DNA of 24,576 nt from an uncultured Bacilli bacterium (GTDB lineage Bacteria; Bacillota_I; Bacilli_A; RF39; UBA660): positions 1-24,576 of the forward strand of contig CAKOIQ010000014.1 of the NCBI GenBank assembly GCA_934086935.1, in the 5' to 3' direction. Both the position numbers and the translations under genes were made by a program. A model generated the notes under the pieces. It saw only the letters and a program-made list of their open reading frames with translations. It made no database searches and was not told the DNA's origin. Within the stretch, counting starts at the first letter, position 1. Every line of letters begins with the position of its first letter. Of this stretch, positions 1-7,885 are shown one piece after another.

Positions 1-25
1 AGTTCGAGTCTCGGTGGGGACACCA
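1..25 (+). tRNA. 3' end of a tRNA (partial, isotype not determinable)
   Basis: The first 25 bases fit the end of a tRNA: the last T-stem bases, a TTCGAGT T-loop, the CTCGG T-stem strand, a TGGGGAC acceptor strand, discriminator A and an encoded CCA. The conserved G53-C61 pair is present. The 5' part, including the anticodon, lies outside the window, so the amino acid cannot be named. A terminator hairpin follows about 10 bases later. Confidence 0.85.
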
Positions 26-35
26 TAATAAAATA

Positions 36-63
36 AACTACTCTTTTGAGTAGTTATTTTTTT
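36..63. terminator. Bidirectional intrinsic terminator between the tRNA and trxB
   Basis: An 8-bp stem (AACTACTC / GAGTAGTT) with a TTTT loop is followed on the + strand by an A and eight T's. It would end the tRNA transcript. The trxB stop codon lies in the right arm, and the minus-strand flank is also T-rich, so the hairpin probably serves the converging nrd operon too. Confidence 0.8.
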
Positions 64-947
64 AAGTAATTTATAGCCAGAGTTGCAGCAATAGCACCAT
101 CATTAACGGCGGTTGCTAATTGTCTGACTGTTTTTTCTCTAACATCTCCGGCAACAAAAATATTTTGATAATTTGTATGACATTCATCAGTTACAACATA
201 ATGATTGTCATTTAAATTTAAGATATCTTTAAATATTTCACTTTGGGCATTTAAACCAATTGATATAAACATTCCAGCAACTTTAAGATTTGATGTTTCT
301 TTTTCATTGGTAACGTCAATACTTTCTAATTCTTTATCACCATTAATTTTAGTAACATTAGAATTGTAAAGGATTTCGATATTTTCTTTTTGATTTAATT
401 CTTTAATTAATTCTTCTTCACATTTAAATTTATCTTTGCGACAAATTAAATATACTTTATGACATAGATTTGATAGATAGATGGCATTGGTTACTGCAGT
501 ATTTCCACCACCTATGACTGCCACGTCTTTATTTTTATAAAATGCTCCATCACAACTGACACAAAAATGAATACCTTTTCCTATTAGATCAACTTCATTA
601 TCTAAACCTAATAGTTTATATTTTGCACCAGTGGCAATTATGATTGTTTTGGTTTCATAAGTATTATAATCAGTTATTACTTTGTTTATTTCACCTGGTT
701 CGATTTTTAATACTTCTTCTAATTCAATGGTTACTCCTAATTTATCTACTTGTTCATATAAATTGTTTGCTAATTCAGCTCCACTTATTGAAACAAAACC
801 GGGATAGTTTTGGACTAAAGGACTTGATGCGATTTGACCACCAATGCTTTCTTTTTCAATAATTAGGGCTTTTTTATTAGCTCTAGCGAGGTAAATGCCT
901 GCAGTTAATCCTGCAGGCCCTCCCCCAATTATAATTGCATCATACAT
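54..947 (-). CDS. trxB: Thioredoxin reductase (NADPH-dependent, FAD)
   Basis: This 297-residue protein is close to the usual length of low-molecular-weight thioredoxin reductase. Visible motifs are the N-terminal FAD-binding GGGPAG (residues 8-13), the redox pair CVSC (C129, C132), the NADPH-binding GGGNTA (146-151), a basic CRKDKF stretch (169-174) expected to contact the NADPH phosphate, and a C-terminal FAD motif FVAGDV. The basic stretch argues against a ferredoxin- or NADH-type paralog. The protein should pass electrons from NADPH through FAD to a dithiol partner. Its ATG comes one base after the nrdD stop codon (TAA-T-ATG) with only a weak GAAGAA upstream, so translation is probably coupled to nrdD. 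The likely partner is the thiol-redox domain fused to that NrdD. It is the last gene of the operon. Confidence 0.93.
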   Translation of the reverse strand: MYDAIIIGGGPAGLTAGIYLARANKKALIIEKESIGGQIASSPLVQNYPGFVSISGAELANNLYEQVDKLGVTIELEEVLKIEPGEINKVITDYNTYETKTIIIATGAKYKLLGLDNEVDLIGKGIHFCVSCDGAFYKNKDVAVIGGGNTAVTNAIYLSNLCHKVYLICRKDKFKCEEELIKELNQKENIEILYNSNVTKINGDKELESIDVTNEKETSNLKVAGMFISIGLNAQSEIFKDILNLNDNHYVVTDECHTNYQNIFVAGDVREKTVRQLATAVNDGAIAATLAINYLKK

Positions 948-948
948 A

Positions 949-3321
949 TTATTTTATTTCTTCAATATATTTTTTAATATTAGATAAATTAGCGATTGTT
1001 TGAACTTTATCTTTTTTAATTACTACTAAAGTTGGAGCTTGTTTTACTTCTAATTTTTTAGTTAAATCTGCTTCTTCTTCAGCATCTATTAATGTATAAG
1101 CAATTTTGTTTTTTTCTAATAATTTTTTAGCCATTGAACAATTTGGACATGTTTTAGTTCCAAATAGATAGATTCCATCTTTTAAATCACTAGTGTTTTC
1201 ACAGTGGCAAGTATCATCAGCACATTCACACTTTGTTTCATGAGTTAAATGTGATTTGCCTAAATCATATTCTTTACGCATTTGATATTCTTTACTTTTA
1301 CCATCATTCCAGTTTTTAACAGGACGATAATAACCAGTTATTCTTGAATATACTTCAGTTTCTTCACCGCAAGTAGGACATTTCCATTCTTCACCTGGAA
1401 TATAACCATGTTTTTTACATACTGAATATGTTGGACTTAATGTATAGTATGGTAAGCGATAATTTTCGGCAATCTTTCTAACTAAATTTGCAGCTGCTTG
1501 CCAATTTTCTAATCTTTCACCTAAGAAGGCATGAAATACGGTTCCTGATGTATATAAAGTTTGTAATTCATCTTGAATATCTAAAGCTTCAAAAATATCA
1601 TCAGTGTAGCCTACTGGTAAGTGAGAACTATTGGTATAGTATGGAGTTTCATCATCTGATGCAGTAATAATATCTGGATATAATTCTTTATCTTTTTTAG
1701 CTAAACGATATGAAGTACTTTCAGCTGGAGTAGCTTCTAAGTTATATAGGTCTCCATATTCTTCTTGATAATCAGATAATTTTACTCTCATGTAATTTAA
1801 TACTTCTTTAGTAAATTTTTGGGCTTTTTCATGAGTTAAATCTTCTTTAATCCATTTTGCATTTAAACATGCTTCATTCATACCTACTAGACCGATTGTT
1901 GAGAAGTGATTATTAAATGTTCCTAAATATCTCTTAGTATATGGATATAATCCTTCTTCTAGTAATTTAGTAATTACATTTCTTTTAATTTTTAAACTTC
2001 TAGCAGCAATGTTCATTAGGTTTTCTAGTTTTTCATAGAAATCTTTTTCATTTTCAGCTAGGTATGCGATTCTTGGCATATTGATAGTTACTACTCCAAC
2101 TGATCCAGTTGATTCTCCGGAGCCAAAGTATCCACCTGATTTTTTTCTTAATTCTCTTAAGTCCAAACGTAAACGACAGCACATACTTCTAACATCTGAT
2201 GGTTCCATATCACTATTTACATAATTTGAAAAGTATGGTGTTCCGTATTTTGCAGTCATTTCAAATAATAATTTGTTATTTTCTGTTTCTGACCAATCAA
2301 AGTCTTTAGTAATTGAATATGTTGGAATTGGATATTGGAATCCTCTACCATTAGCGTCTCCTTCAATCATTATTTCAATGAAGGCTTTATTAATCATATC
2401 CATTTCTGCTTGGCAATCTTTATATTTAAAGTCTTGTTCTTCACCACCAATTAAGGCATTTAATTCAGCTAAATCGTTGGGAACTGTCCAGTCTAATGTT
2501 ACATTAGTAAATGGTGCTTGAGTTCCCCATCTTGATGGTGTATTTACGCCATAAACGAATGATTGAATGCATTGTTTAACTTGTTTAAATGTTAAATTAT
2601 CTTTTTTTACAAATGGTGCTAGATACGTATCAAATGATGAGAATGCTTGTGCTCCAGCCCATTCATTTTGCATAATTCCTAAGAAGTTAACCATTTGATT
2701 GCATAATGTTGATAAGTGTTTAGCTGGACTACTTGTAATTTTTCCTGGTACTCCACCTAATCCCTCTTTAATTAATTGTTTTAAACTCCAACCAGCACAA
2801 TAACCAGTTAACATTGATAAATCATGAATATGCATATCACAAGATTTATGAGCTTTGGCGATTTCTTCATCATAAACTTCAGATAACCAGTAATTAGCAG
2901 TTATTGCTCCGGAGTTACTTAAAATTAAACCACCTACTGAATATGTTACGGTTGAGTTTTCTTTTACTCTCCAGTCAGTTACATTGATGTAGCTATTTAC
3001 TACTTGTTTATAATCTAAAACTGTTGATTGCATTGCTCTTTGTTTTTCATGCAATTTTCGATATAAAATATAAGCTTTAGCAATATCTGTATATCCAGCT
3101 TGAGATAGAATGGATTCAACACTGTCTTGAATATCTTCTACACCGATGATATTATTTTTTACTTTTCCAGCAAAATCAGCAGTAACTTTTAAGGCTAAGA
3201 AATCAATAACTCCTTCATCATAGTTTGAACCTTCTGCTACGAAAGCTTTAATAATTGCCCCTGAAATTTTTTTGATGTCGAATGGAACTATTTTTCCATC
3301 TCTTTTTCTAACTTTATACAT
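949..3321 (-). CDS. nrdD: Anaerobic (class III) ribonucleoside-triphosphate reductase with fused C-terminal glutaredoxin-like domain
   Basis: This 790-residue enzyme makes deoxyribonucleotides anaerobically through a glycyl radical. Residues 1 to about 95 form an ATP-cone. C175 (in YCAGW) and C382 (in MCCR) match the active-site cysteine positions of the family. C635, H638, C648 and C651 match the C-terminal metal site, and G663 in RITGYYRP is the glycyl-radical residue. The normal enzyme ends near residue 688. Here a cysteine-rich linker follows (C698, C700, C705, C707), then a thioredoxin/glutaredoxin-fold domain (about 715-790) with CPNC (725-728) and a cis-proline motif QAPT. The RLRLDLREL and TGSVGVVTIN stretches resemble, from memory, the thioredoxin-dependent subtype rather than the formate-dependent E. 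coli/T4 subtype. A GGGAGGA ribosome site lies upstream. nrdG precedes it and trxB follows. Confidence 0.95.
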   Translation of the reverse strand: MYKVRKRDGKIVPFDIKKISGAIIKAFVAEGSNYDEGVIDFLALKVTADFAGKVKNNIIGVEDIQDSVESILSQAGYTDIAKAYILYRKLHEKQRAMQSTVLDYKQVVNSYINVTDWRVKENSTVTYSVGGLILSNSGAITANYWLSEVYDEEIAKAHKSCDMHIHDLSMLTGYCAGWSLKQLIKEGLGGVPGKITSSPAKHLSTLCNQMVNFLGIMQNEWAGAQAFSSFDTYLAPFVKKDNLTFKQVKQCIQSFVYGVNTPSRWGTQAPFTNVTLDWTVPNDLAELNALIGGEEQDFKYKDCQAEMDMINKAFIEIMIEGDANGRGFQYPIPTYSITKDFDWSETENNKLLFEMTAKYGTPYFSNYVNSDMEPSDVRSMCCRLRLDLRELRKKSGGYFGSGESTGSVGVVTINMPRIAYLAENEKDFYEKLENLMNIAARSLKIKRNVITKLLEEGLYPYTKRYLGTFNNHFSTIGLVGMNEACLNAKWIKEDLTHEKAQKFTKEVLNYMRVKLSDYQEEYGDLYNLEATPAESTSYRLAKKDKELYPDIITASDDETPYYTNSSHLPVGYTDDIFEALDIQDELQTLYTSGTVFHAFLGERLENWQAAANLVRKIAENYRLPYYTLSPTYSVCKKHGYIPGEEWKCPTCGEETEVYSRITGYYRPVKNWNDGKSKEYQMRKEYDLGKSHLTHETKCECADDTCHCENTSDLKDGIYLFGTKTCPNCSMAKKLLEKNKIAYTLIDAEEEADLTKKLEVKQAPTLVVIKKDKVQTIANLSNIKKYIEEIK

Positions 3322-3348
3322 AAAACATTCCTCCCACTTGTATAAAAT

Positions 3349-4035
3349 TTATAATCCTCTAACTTTAATGTTAGGAAATTCCTTTTTTAATTTTTTTTCA
3401 ATTTTGATAAGTTCATCTTTACTAAATGACTTTAAACTTTTATCTAAAACATAATCACTTTGTTCAAAATTTTGAATATAGTAATTTTCATCTGGACCTA
3501 AGTATTCACAAATTCTTTTCAAATCTTCGATTGTATGATTATTTTTATTTATTGTTGTTCGAAATTCGTGTTCAATAGTACTTTCTTTAATTAATTTAAT
3601 ACTTTTTTTAATAGTATCCATATTCCAATTTATTTTAATAATATCTTCATATTTATCAAAGTCAGTTTTAATATCCATGGCGATATAATCAATTAAATCT
3701 TCTTTTAATAATTTTTTAATTATTTCTGGATTACTGCCGTTGGTATCTAATTTTACTTTTAAACCTAGATCTTTTACTCTTTGAATAAATAAAGTTAAGT
3801 TGGGTTGAATTGTTGGCTCCCCACCCGTTATTACTACCCCATCTAAGACTTTTTTTCTTTTTTCTAAATAATCAAAAATTTCTTTTTCATCAATTAGACC
3901 TTCAGTTTTAATACCAAGTAAGTCTGAATTTTGACAGTATGCACATTTGAAATTACAGCCTTGAGTAAAAATAATACAGGCTAATTTATTAGGATAATCT
4001 AATAAAGTTAATTTTTGAAAACCACTTATTATCAT
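3349..4035 (-). CDS. nrdG: Anaerobic ribonucleotide reductase activating protein (radical SAM)
   Basis: This 228-residue radical SAM enzyme is expected to cleave S-adenosylmethionine with a [4Fe-4S] cluster and install the glycyl radical on NrdD. The cluster motif is CNFKCAYC (C27, C31, C34), followed by a GGEP SAM-binding motif near residue 70. It is the longer NrdG form, which usually accompanies NrdD enzymes that do not use formate. Its ATG overlaps the stop of the upstream NrdD-like gene by four bases (ATGA), with GAGGTGGG as ribosome binding site, so the two genes are coupled. nrdD starts 27 bases downstream. A pyruvate formate-lyase activase is an alternative family, but the neighbours make NrdG far more likely. 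Confidence 0.92.
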   Translation of the reverse strand: MIISGFQKLTLLDYPNKLACIIFTQGCNFKCAYCQNSDLLGIKTEGLIDEKEIFDYLEKRKKVLDGVVITGGEPTIQPNLTLFIQRVKDLGLKVKLDTNGSNPEIIKKLLKEDLIDYIAMDIKTDFDKYEDIIKINWNMDTIKKSIKLIKESTIEHEFRTTINKNNHTIEDLKRICEYLGPDENYYIQNFEQSDYVLDKSLKSFSKDELIKIEKKLKKEFPNIKVRGL

Positions 4036-5984
4036 TTCTTTCCCACCTCGATTTTGGCATAACTAATATCTGATGCTTGTAAAGTTTTAATTAAATCTAA
4101 AACTTTTTTATTTGATGCATTACTTGGCAAAGATACTGTTATTAATTGACCACCTTTAAATTCTTTTTGTATATTTGATAATTTATGATAATCATCTTTT
4201 ATTGATTTTAAATCTTCAATTAAGGCATAGCTTTGAAGATTTGATATTTTTTTGTTGAAACCATATATTGATTTATCGATAGCAATTAATTCTTTACGAC
4301 AACTTATATTGCTTGGTTCATATATTGCAAAGTTTAATTTTGTTTCTTCACTATAAAGTTTCATTTTATCATTTAAATATTTTAAAATTTTAATTATTAG
4401 ATCATATTGTTTATCTTCAGTTGGTTCTAAAGATTCAATACATTCTTTTAAACCAATAATACCTATATTTAAATTTCCACTTTTAATAACTTTTCGGATT
4501 TTTTGATTTGGTTCTAATTTTTCATCACTATAAACATTGCCAGTAAATAAGGTTTGATAGTTTTCTTTTGTCTTATTACCAATTGTTTCAAAAGTTAAGA
4601 TTAATTCATTTTTAGCTAGGTCTAATATTTCATCTAATTCTTGGTAAAAATCTTTTAAATCTTTATTGCTATATTTTAAACCTAATCTTGCTAGGTTGAT
4701 CGATGTACAACCTACAATCATTTTTCCAGTAGCAAATTTATTATGTTCATCATTGCTTTCAAAAACTCTTATTCCGTTACTAAAGTATTCTGCGGTTTCA
4801 TCATTTGAAGTATTTGTTTCGTTTAAGAATTCTAAAGAAATATTTTTATGATTGATTATTAAACTTACAATTCTATTTAAATATTCTAATTCATTATTAT
4901 TGATTATTTTAAAGATTATATGAACGTTTTCTAAGTAATTATTATCACTTAGATAGTTAATAATTTCTTCTTTTATAATGATGTTTAAATAACTATTATA
5001 TTTACCTAAGCTAATATTAAAAATAGTATTTCTTTTTTTATTATTAGTTAAAGTATTAAAGATTCTTTCAACAATTCTTTTAATATTATTATTTAATTCA
5101 ATTTTTGTATCATTAATGGCAGCATTTATAATATTTCTTAAAGGAATATTTATCATGAAATCTTTTAAGATATCTTGAGTTTTAGAAATATCAGTTATTT
5201 TATTAATAGTGTCTTCATATTTTTTAAAACTAAGTAAATCTAAATAACCATTCAAGTTAAAATATTTATATAAATTATTTCTTAAAATATAATTATGTTT
5301 TTTGATAAAGAATGGCTCTAGGATGTTATCTAAATCATTGATACCGATTTCATAGTTAACTTCATTTTGAACATTTATTAATTCATTTAAGAAATTATCT
5401 AAGTAATAATCATCTTCTTTAATAGATAATTTCATATTTAAATGAGGAATTGAACCTAAAATAAAATGATCTAGATCATGAATATAAATTAAACCTTCTT
5501 CATAAGCTCTGACGTATTTGTTATCTAAAACATATGATTTGGTATATTCACCAGAAATGATACGACCAAATTTATTTAAAACATTATATGGTGTTATATA
5601 TTTTTGAAGATTGTTTTCTTCTTGAACTTTTTCAATAGCTTTAACAAATTTATGTTGCTGTTTTTCGGTAAACACTTTTCTAGATGCAGCTCTTTTTTGA
5701 CGATATTCTTTAAATGAATTATAGACATCTTCGTTTTCATTTTGAAGAACGTTTTCAATAATATCTTGAATGTCTTCGACACTAATAGTTTTACGATCTT
5801 TATAATTAGCATTTATATAAGTAAGTACTTTTTCAAATACTTTATAAACATCTTTTTCGTTAACGTTTTCATATACACTTTCGTACGATTTTTTAATAGC
5901 GATAGCAATCTTAGAGGCATTGAAGTCTACTCTTTGACCACTTCTTTTAACAACAATTAAATCTTCAAGTACTTCATTCCACAT
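4032..5984 (-). CDS. Degenerate NrdD-like protein with ATP-cone, lacking radical cysteine and glycyl-radical domain
   Basis: This intact 650-codon gene opens the nrd operon. Residues 8 to about 98 are a clear ATP-cone (VVKRSGQRVDF, then DIQDIIENVL and KEYRQKRAASR). The rest follows a clostridial type of class III reductase: IYIHDLDHF near 166-174, TSINLARLGL at 427-436, and GNLNIGIIGLKECIESL near 503-519. Key parts are gone. The place of the thiyl cysteine (family MGCR) reads FSNG at 401-404. The early active-site cysteine after the HDLD motif is missing. The protein stops where the zinc ribbon and glycyl-radical loop should begin. Only three cysteines remain (426, 515, 562). It overlaps nrdG by ATGA and has an AGAGAGG ribosome site and its own promoter. 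I infer a non-catalytic, nucleotide-sensing partner or regulator. A gene in early decay is the alternative, though the open frame and coupling argue against it. Confidence 0.75.
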   Translation of the reverse strand: MWNEVLEDLIVVKRSGQRVDFNASKIAIAIKKSYESVYENVNEKDVYKVFEKVLTYINANYKDRKTISVEDIQDIIENVLQNENEDVYNSFKEYRQKRAASRKVFTEKQQHKFVKAIEKVQEENNLQKYITPYNVLNKFGRIISGEYTKSYVLDNKYVRAYEEGLIYIHDLDHFILGSIPHLNMKLSIKEDDYYLDNFLNELINVQNEVNYEIGINDLDNILEPFFIKKHNYILRNNLYKYFNLNGYLDLLSFKKYEDTINKITDISKTQDILKDFMINIPLRNIINAAINDTKIELNNNIKRIVERIFNTLTNNKKRNTIFNISLGKYNSYLNIIIKEEIINYLSDNNYLENVHIIFKIINNNELEYLNRIVSLIINHKNISLEFLNETNTSNDETAEYFSNGIRVFESNDEHNKFATGKMIVGCTSINLARLGLKYSNKDLKDFYQELDEILDLAKNELILTFETIGNKTKENYQTLFTGNVYSDEKLEPNQKIRKVIKSGNLNIGIIGLKECIESLEPTEDKQYDLIIKILKYLNDKMKLYSEETKLNFAIYEPSNISCRKELIAIDKSIYGFNKKISNLQSYALIEDLKSIKDDYHKLSNIQKEFKGGQLITVSLPSNASNKKVLDLIKTLQASDISYAKIEVGKK

Positions 5985-6016
5985 ATTAACCTCTCTACTT
6001 TTCTTACGCTAAGACA

Positions 6017-6045
6017 ATCATATCATTTCATAGATTATTAATCAA
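6017..6045 (-). promoter_or_regulatory. Promoter of the nrd operon
   Basis: On the minus strand there is a -35 TTGATT, an exact 17-bp spacer and a -10 TATGAT preceded by TGA (extended -10). It lies about 32 bases upstream of the ATG at 5984, with AGAGAGG between them. I looked for an NrdR-box pair here and did not find a convincing one. Confidence 0.6.
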
Positions 6046-6189
6046 TGTTTTTTTATCACATTTTTTATTTTTTAGAAAATTTTATTTTTTTGATTTTAAT
6101 TATTTTTTGTTTAAAAAAACATTTGCTTATAAATAGTGAGATTGTGATAATTTTAGTTATTTTTAAATTAACTTTTTGTTGACATAAAA

Positions 6190-6209
6190 AAAGTTCCAGA
6201 TGGAACTTT
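6190..6209 (-). terminator. Terminator of tRNA-Gln
   Basis: A 9-bp stem AAAGTTCCA / TGGAACTTT with a two-base loop lies 10 bases past the tRNA 3' end, and on the minus strand it runs into a T tract. Between here and the nrd promoter (6061-6184) I see only AT-rich DNA without a supported gene. Confidence 0.8.
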
Positions 6210-6218
6210 AATTTTTTA

Positions 6219-6294
6219 TGGCTGCCCAAATAGGATTCGAACCTATGAAATGTCAGGGTCAGAGCCTGATGCCTTACCGCTTGGCTATTGGGCA
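6219..6294 (-). tRNA. tRNA-Gln (anticodon CTG)
   Basis: A complete 76-nt cloverleaf. The acceptor strands TGCCCAA / TTGGGCA pair fully and start with the U1-A72 pair typical of glutamine tRNA. The D-arm is GCC...GGC. The anticodon stem TCAGG / CCTGA encloses CTCTGAC with CTG at positions 34-36. The T-stem is ATAGG / CCTAT around TTCGAAT, the discriminator is G, and CCA is encoded. CTG decodes only CAG, so a second glutamine tRNA with TTG is expected elsewhere in an AT-rich genome. Confidence 0.95.
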
Positions 6295-6310
6295 ATTTGT
6301 GTATGTATTA

Positions 6311-6319
6311 ATTATAACA
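6311..6319 (-). promoter_or_regulatory. Extended -10 promoter of tRNA-Gln
   Basis: TGTTATAAT on the minus strand (TGn plus TATAAT) lies 17 bases before the tRNA 5' end. No good -35 element is visible. The same 9-mer precedes several other genes in the window. Confidence 0.6.
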
Positions 6320-6378
6320 CAATTTTATTTAAGGGAATATTTTTTTCGTTTAGTTATTTTTACTCTTAAAATAGCAAA

Positions 6379-6487
6379 AGCATCTGATTTCACAACTATG
6401 TGATTTCAGATGCTAAATCCAGAAATGGATTGCATTTGATCTACCATAATCAAATGCTCTTTTCTATTCTTACTCAAAGGTTTGAGT
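6379..6487. other. Cluster of four hairpins between the two tRNA genes
   Basis: Four adjacent inverted repeats fill this gap. They are 6379-6414 (9 bp, a 2x2 internal loop, 5 bp, ACTA loop), 6416-6431 (AATCCA / TGGATT with loop GAAA on + or TTTC on minus), 6432-6457 (GCATTTGAT / ATCAAATGC) and 6472-6487 (ACTCAAA / TTTGAGT). Read on the minus strand, the last hairpin runs into TTTTGCTATTTT and could end a transcript coming from tRNA-Leu. Read on the + strand, the 6432-6457 hairpin is followed by a T-rich tract. The function is unknown: a complex terminator, a small RNA or a relic element are all possible. Confidence 0.5.
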
Positions 6488-6500
6488 TTAGTATCAAAAT

Positions 6501-6585
6501 TGGTGCCCATGGAGGGACTCGAACCCTCACGAATTGCTTCATTGGATTTTGAGTCCAACGTGTCTACCAATTCCACCACAGGGGC
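6501..6585 (-). tRNA. tRNA-Leu (anticodon CAA)
   Basis: An 85-nt class II tRNA with a long variable arm. The anticodon stem TTGGA / TCCAA encloses CTCAAAA with CAA at positions 34-36. The T-arm is GAGGG-TTCGAGT-CCCTC, the D-loop contains TTGGTAGA, and ACCA ends the molecule. The acceptor strands GCCCCTG / CATGGGC pair except for a C-U mismatch at the fifth pair. It decodes TTG. Confidence 0.93.
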
Positions 6586-6593
6586 ATAGATAG

Positions 6594-6602
6594 ATTATAT
6601 CA
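6594..6602 (-). promoter_or_regulatory. Extended -10 promoter of tRNA-Leu
   Basis: TGATATAAT on the minus strand lies 8 bases upstream of the tRNA 5' end and 16 bases past the scpB stop codon. No clear -35 is seen. No terminator separates scpB from the tRNA, so read-through from the scp genes is also possible. Confidence 0.5.
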
Positions 6603-6617
6603 TACTTTTAGATAAAT

Positions 6618-7175
6618 CTATTCATTTTCTTTAAAAATTGTTGTATATAGTTCTTCTTCGTCTTCATGAGCAATTGTTTCAAATTTTGGTAAATCATTTA
6701 GAGTTGCTAATCCAAAATAATCTAAGAAGGTATTTGTTACTGTGTAAAGATTAGGTTTTCCTGGTAAATCAGATTTACCACTTATTTTAATTAAATCTCT
6801 GGCAAGTAGTTTTCTAATGGTATATGCTGTGGAAACTCCTCTCATTTCATCTATCTCAAGTCTTGTTAATGGTCCATTGTAAGCGATGATAGCAAGTGTT
6901 TCTAGCGCAACCGGACTTAAAGTATTTGATTCTGGTGTTTCAACAAGTTTTTGATAAAATTCTTTATGTTCAGGTTTAGTAGTTAATTTAAAGGCGTCGC
7001 CTAAGTAACTTATTTTAATACCACTATCTTCTTTTTCATATTTTTCTTTTAAACCTGTAAGTAGTTTTTTAGCTTCTAGTTCATTGATATCCATTATTTC
7101 ACAAATAGAATTTAAACTTAAGCCTTCATCACCTACTACAAATAATAAACCTTCCAAAATCCCTAATTTTTTCAT
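6618..7175 (-). CDS. scpB: Segregation and condensation protein B
   Basis: This 185-residue protein matches the size and pattern of ScpB: tandem winged-helix domains and the conserved central stretch ALETLAIIAYNGPLTR (about 91-106) followed by EIDEMRGV. ScpB dimers bind ScpA and, through it, the heads of the SMC ATPase to form bacterial condensin, which compacts the chromosome and helps separate origins. Its ATG overlaps the scpA stop codon as ATGA, so the two subunits are translationally coupled, as in many Firmicutes. smc itself is not in the window. Confidence 0.94.
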   Translation of the reverse strand: MKKLGILEGLLFVVGDEGLSLNSICEIMDINELEAKKLLTGLKEKYEKEDSGIKISYLGDAFKLTTKPEHKEFYQKLVETPESNTLSPVALETLAIIAYNGPLTRLEIDEMRGVSTAYTIRKLLARDLIKISGKSDLPGKPNLYTVTNTFLDYFGLATLNDLPKFETIAHEDEEELYTTIFKENE

Positions 7176-7885
7176 AATGTACTTCCTTCTATAAAAATTT
7201 CACCAAAGTTGTTGGTTTGTGTTAGTTTAATTTCTTTGTTTTTAGTCATATTTAAAATACTTAAAAATGTAATTATTACATATGGTTTTGAAATATCATC
7301 AAATAAATCTAAGAAATTTACTTTACCTTTTACTTTAATTATTTGTCTAATTGATTTAATTCTTTCTTCAACACTTAATTCTCTTTTAGTCACTTTGGTA
7401 TTAAGTGGTTCTTCTAATCTTTTTCTTTTTAAGAATTCTTCAAAAGCTGATAATAAATCATCTAAGGTAATGTCACTATTTAATTCTTTATTTTCTCTAA
7501 ATTCATTTAGATTTTCTGGTAATTTTGTATAAACATTACCTCTTTTAGTTTCAAGTTCTCTAAAGTCTGAAGCCATTTCTTTAATTTTTTGATATTCAAG
7601 TAAACGGTTTCTTAATTCTTCTTCGTTGTTGATTTCATATTCAGTTTCTTCTTCTTCATTATTTTTATTTAATAATTGTTTGCTTTTTAAATGAATTAAT
7701 TCGGATGCCATAACTAAATATTCACTGCAAGCATCAATAGTTAATTCTTTATTATTGTTAATATAATCTATATATTCTTTTGTTATTACTTTTATATCTA
7801 TATCATAAATGTCCATTTTATTGGTCTTTATTAAGTGTAATAAAAGATCTAGCGGACCATTAAAATCATTTACTTCTATATTCAT
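7172..7885 (-). CDS. scpA: Segregation and condensation protein A
   Basis: ScpA is the kleisin subunit of bacterial condensin and bridges the SMC heads together with ScpB. The N-terminus NDFNGPLDLLLHLI is the family signature for the SMC-neck binding helix, an acidic linker follows near residues 80-95, and the C-terminal winged helix binds the SMC head. I place the start at the ATG at 7885 (237 residues). It overlaps the stop of the upstream gene as ATGA and gives the conserved N-terminus. A TTG two codons earlier (7891), closer to AAAGGA, is the alternative. Confidence 0.93.
   Translation of the reverse strand: MNIEVNDFNGPLDLLLHLIKTNKMDIYDIDIKVITKEYIDYINNNKELTIDACSEYLVMASELIHLKSKQLLNKNNEEEETEYEINNEEELRNRLLEYQKIKEMASDFRELETKRGNVYTKLPENLNEFRENKELNSDITLDDLLSAFEEFLKRKRLEEPLNTKVTKRELSVEERIKSIRQIIKVKGKVNFLDLFDDISKPYVIITFLSILNMTKNKEIKLTQTNNFGEIFIEGSTL

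Noticed and set aside
6109..6122. TGTTTAAAAAAACA imperfect palindrome upstream of the nrd promoter, considered as an NrdR box
   Set aside because: It does not match the NrdR consensus, occurs only once and lies in a long A/T-rich stretch where such symmetry is expected by chance.
6179..6184. Consensus -35 TTGACA on the + strand
   Set aside because: No -10 follows at 16-18 bp and the downstream DNA is the tRNA terminator and antisense tRNA.
6218..6403. Open frame on the + strand across the tRNA-Gln gene
   Set aside because: It is antisense to a perfect tRNA and has no ribosome site. The frame is a by-product of the tRNA sequence.
6379..6487. T-box or CRISPR-like array as explanation for the hairpin cluster
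   Set aside because: No T-box core sequence or specifier layout next to a tRNA synthetase gene, and the repeats are few, unequal and not spaced like CRISPR repeats.
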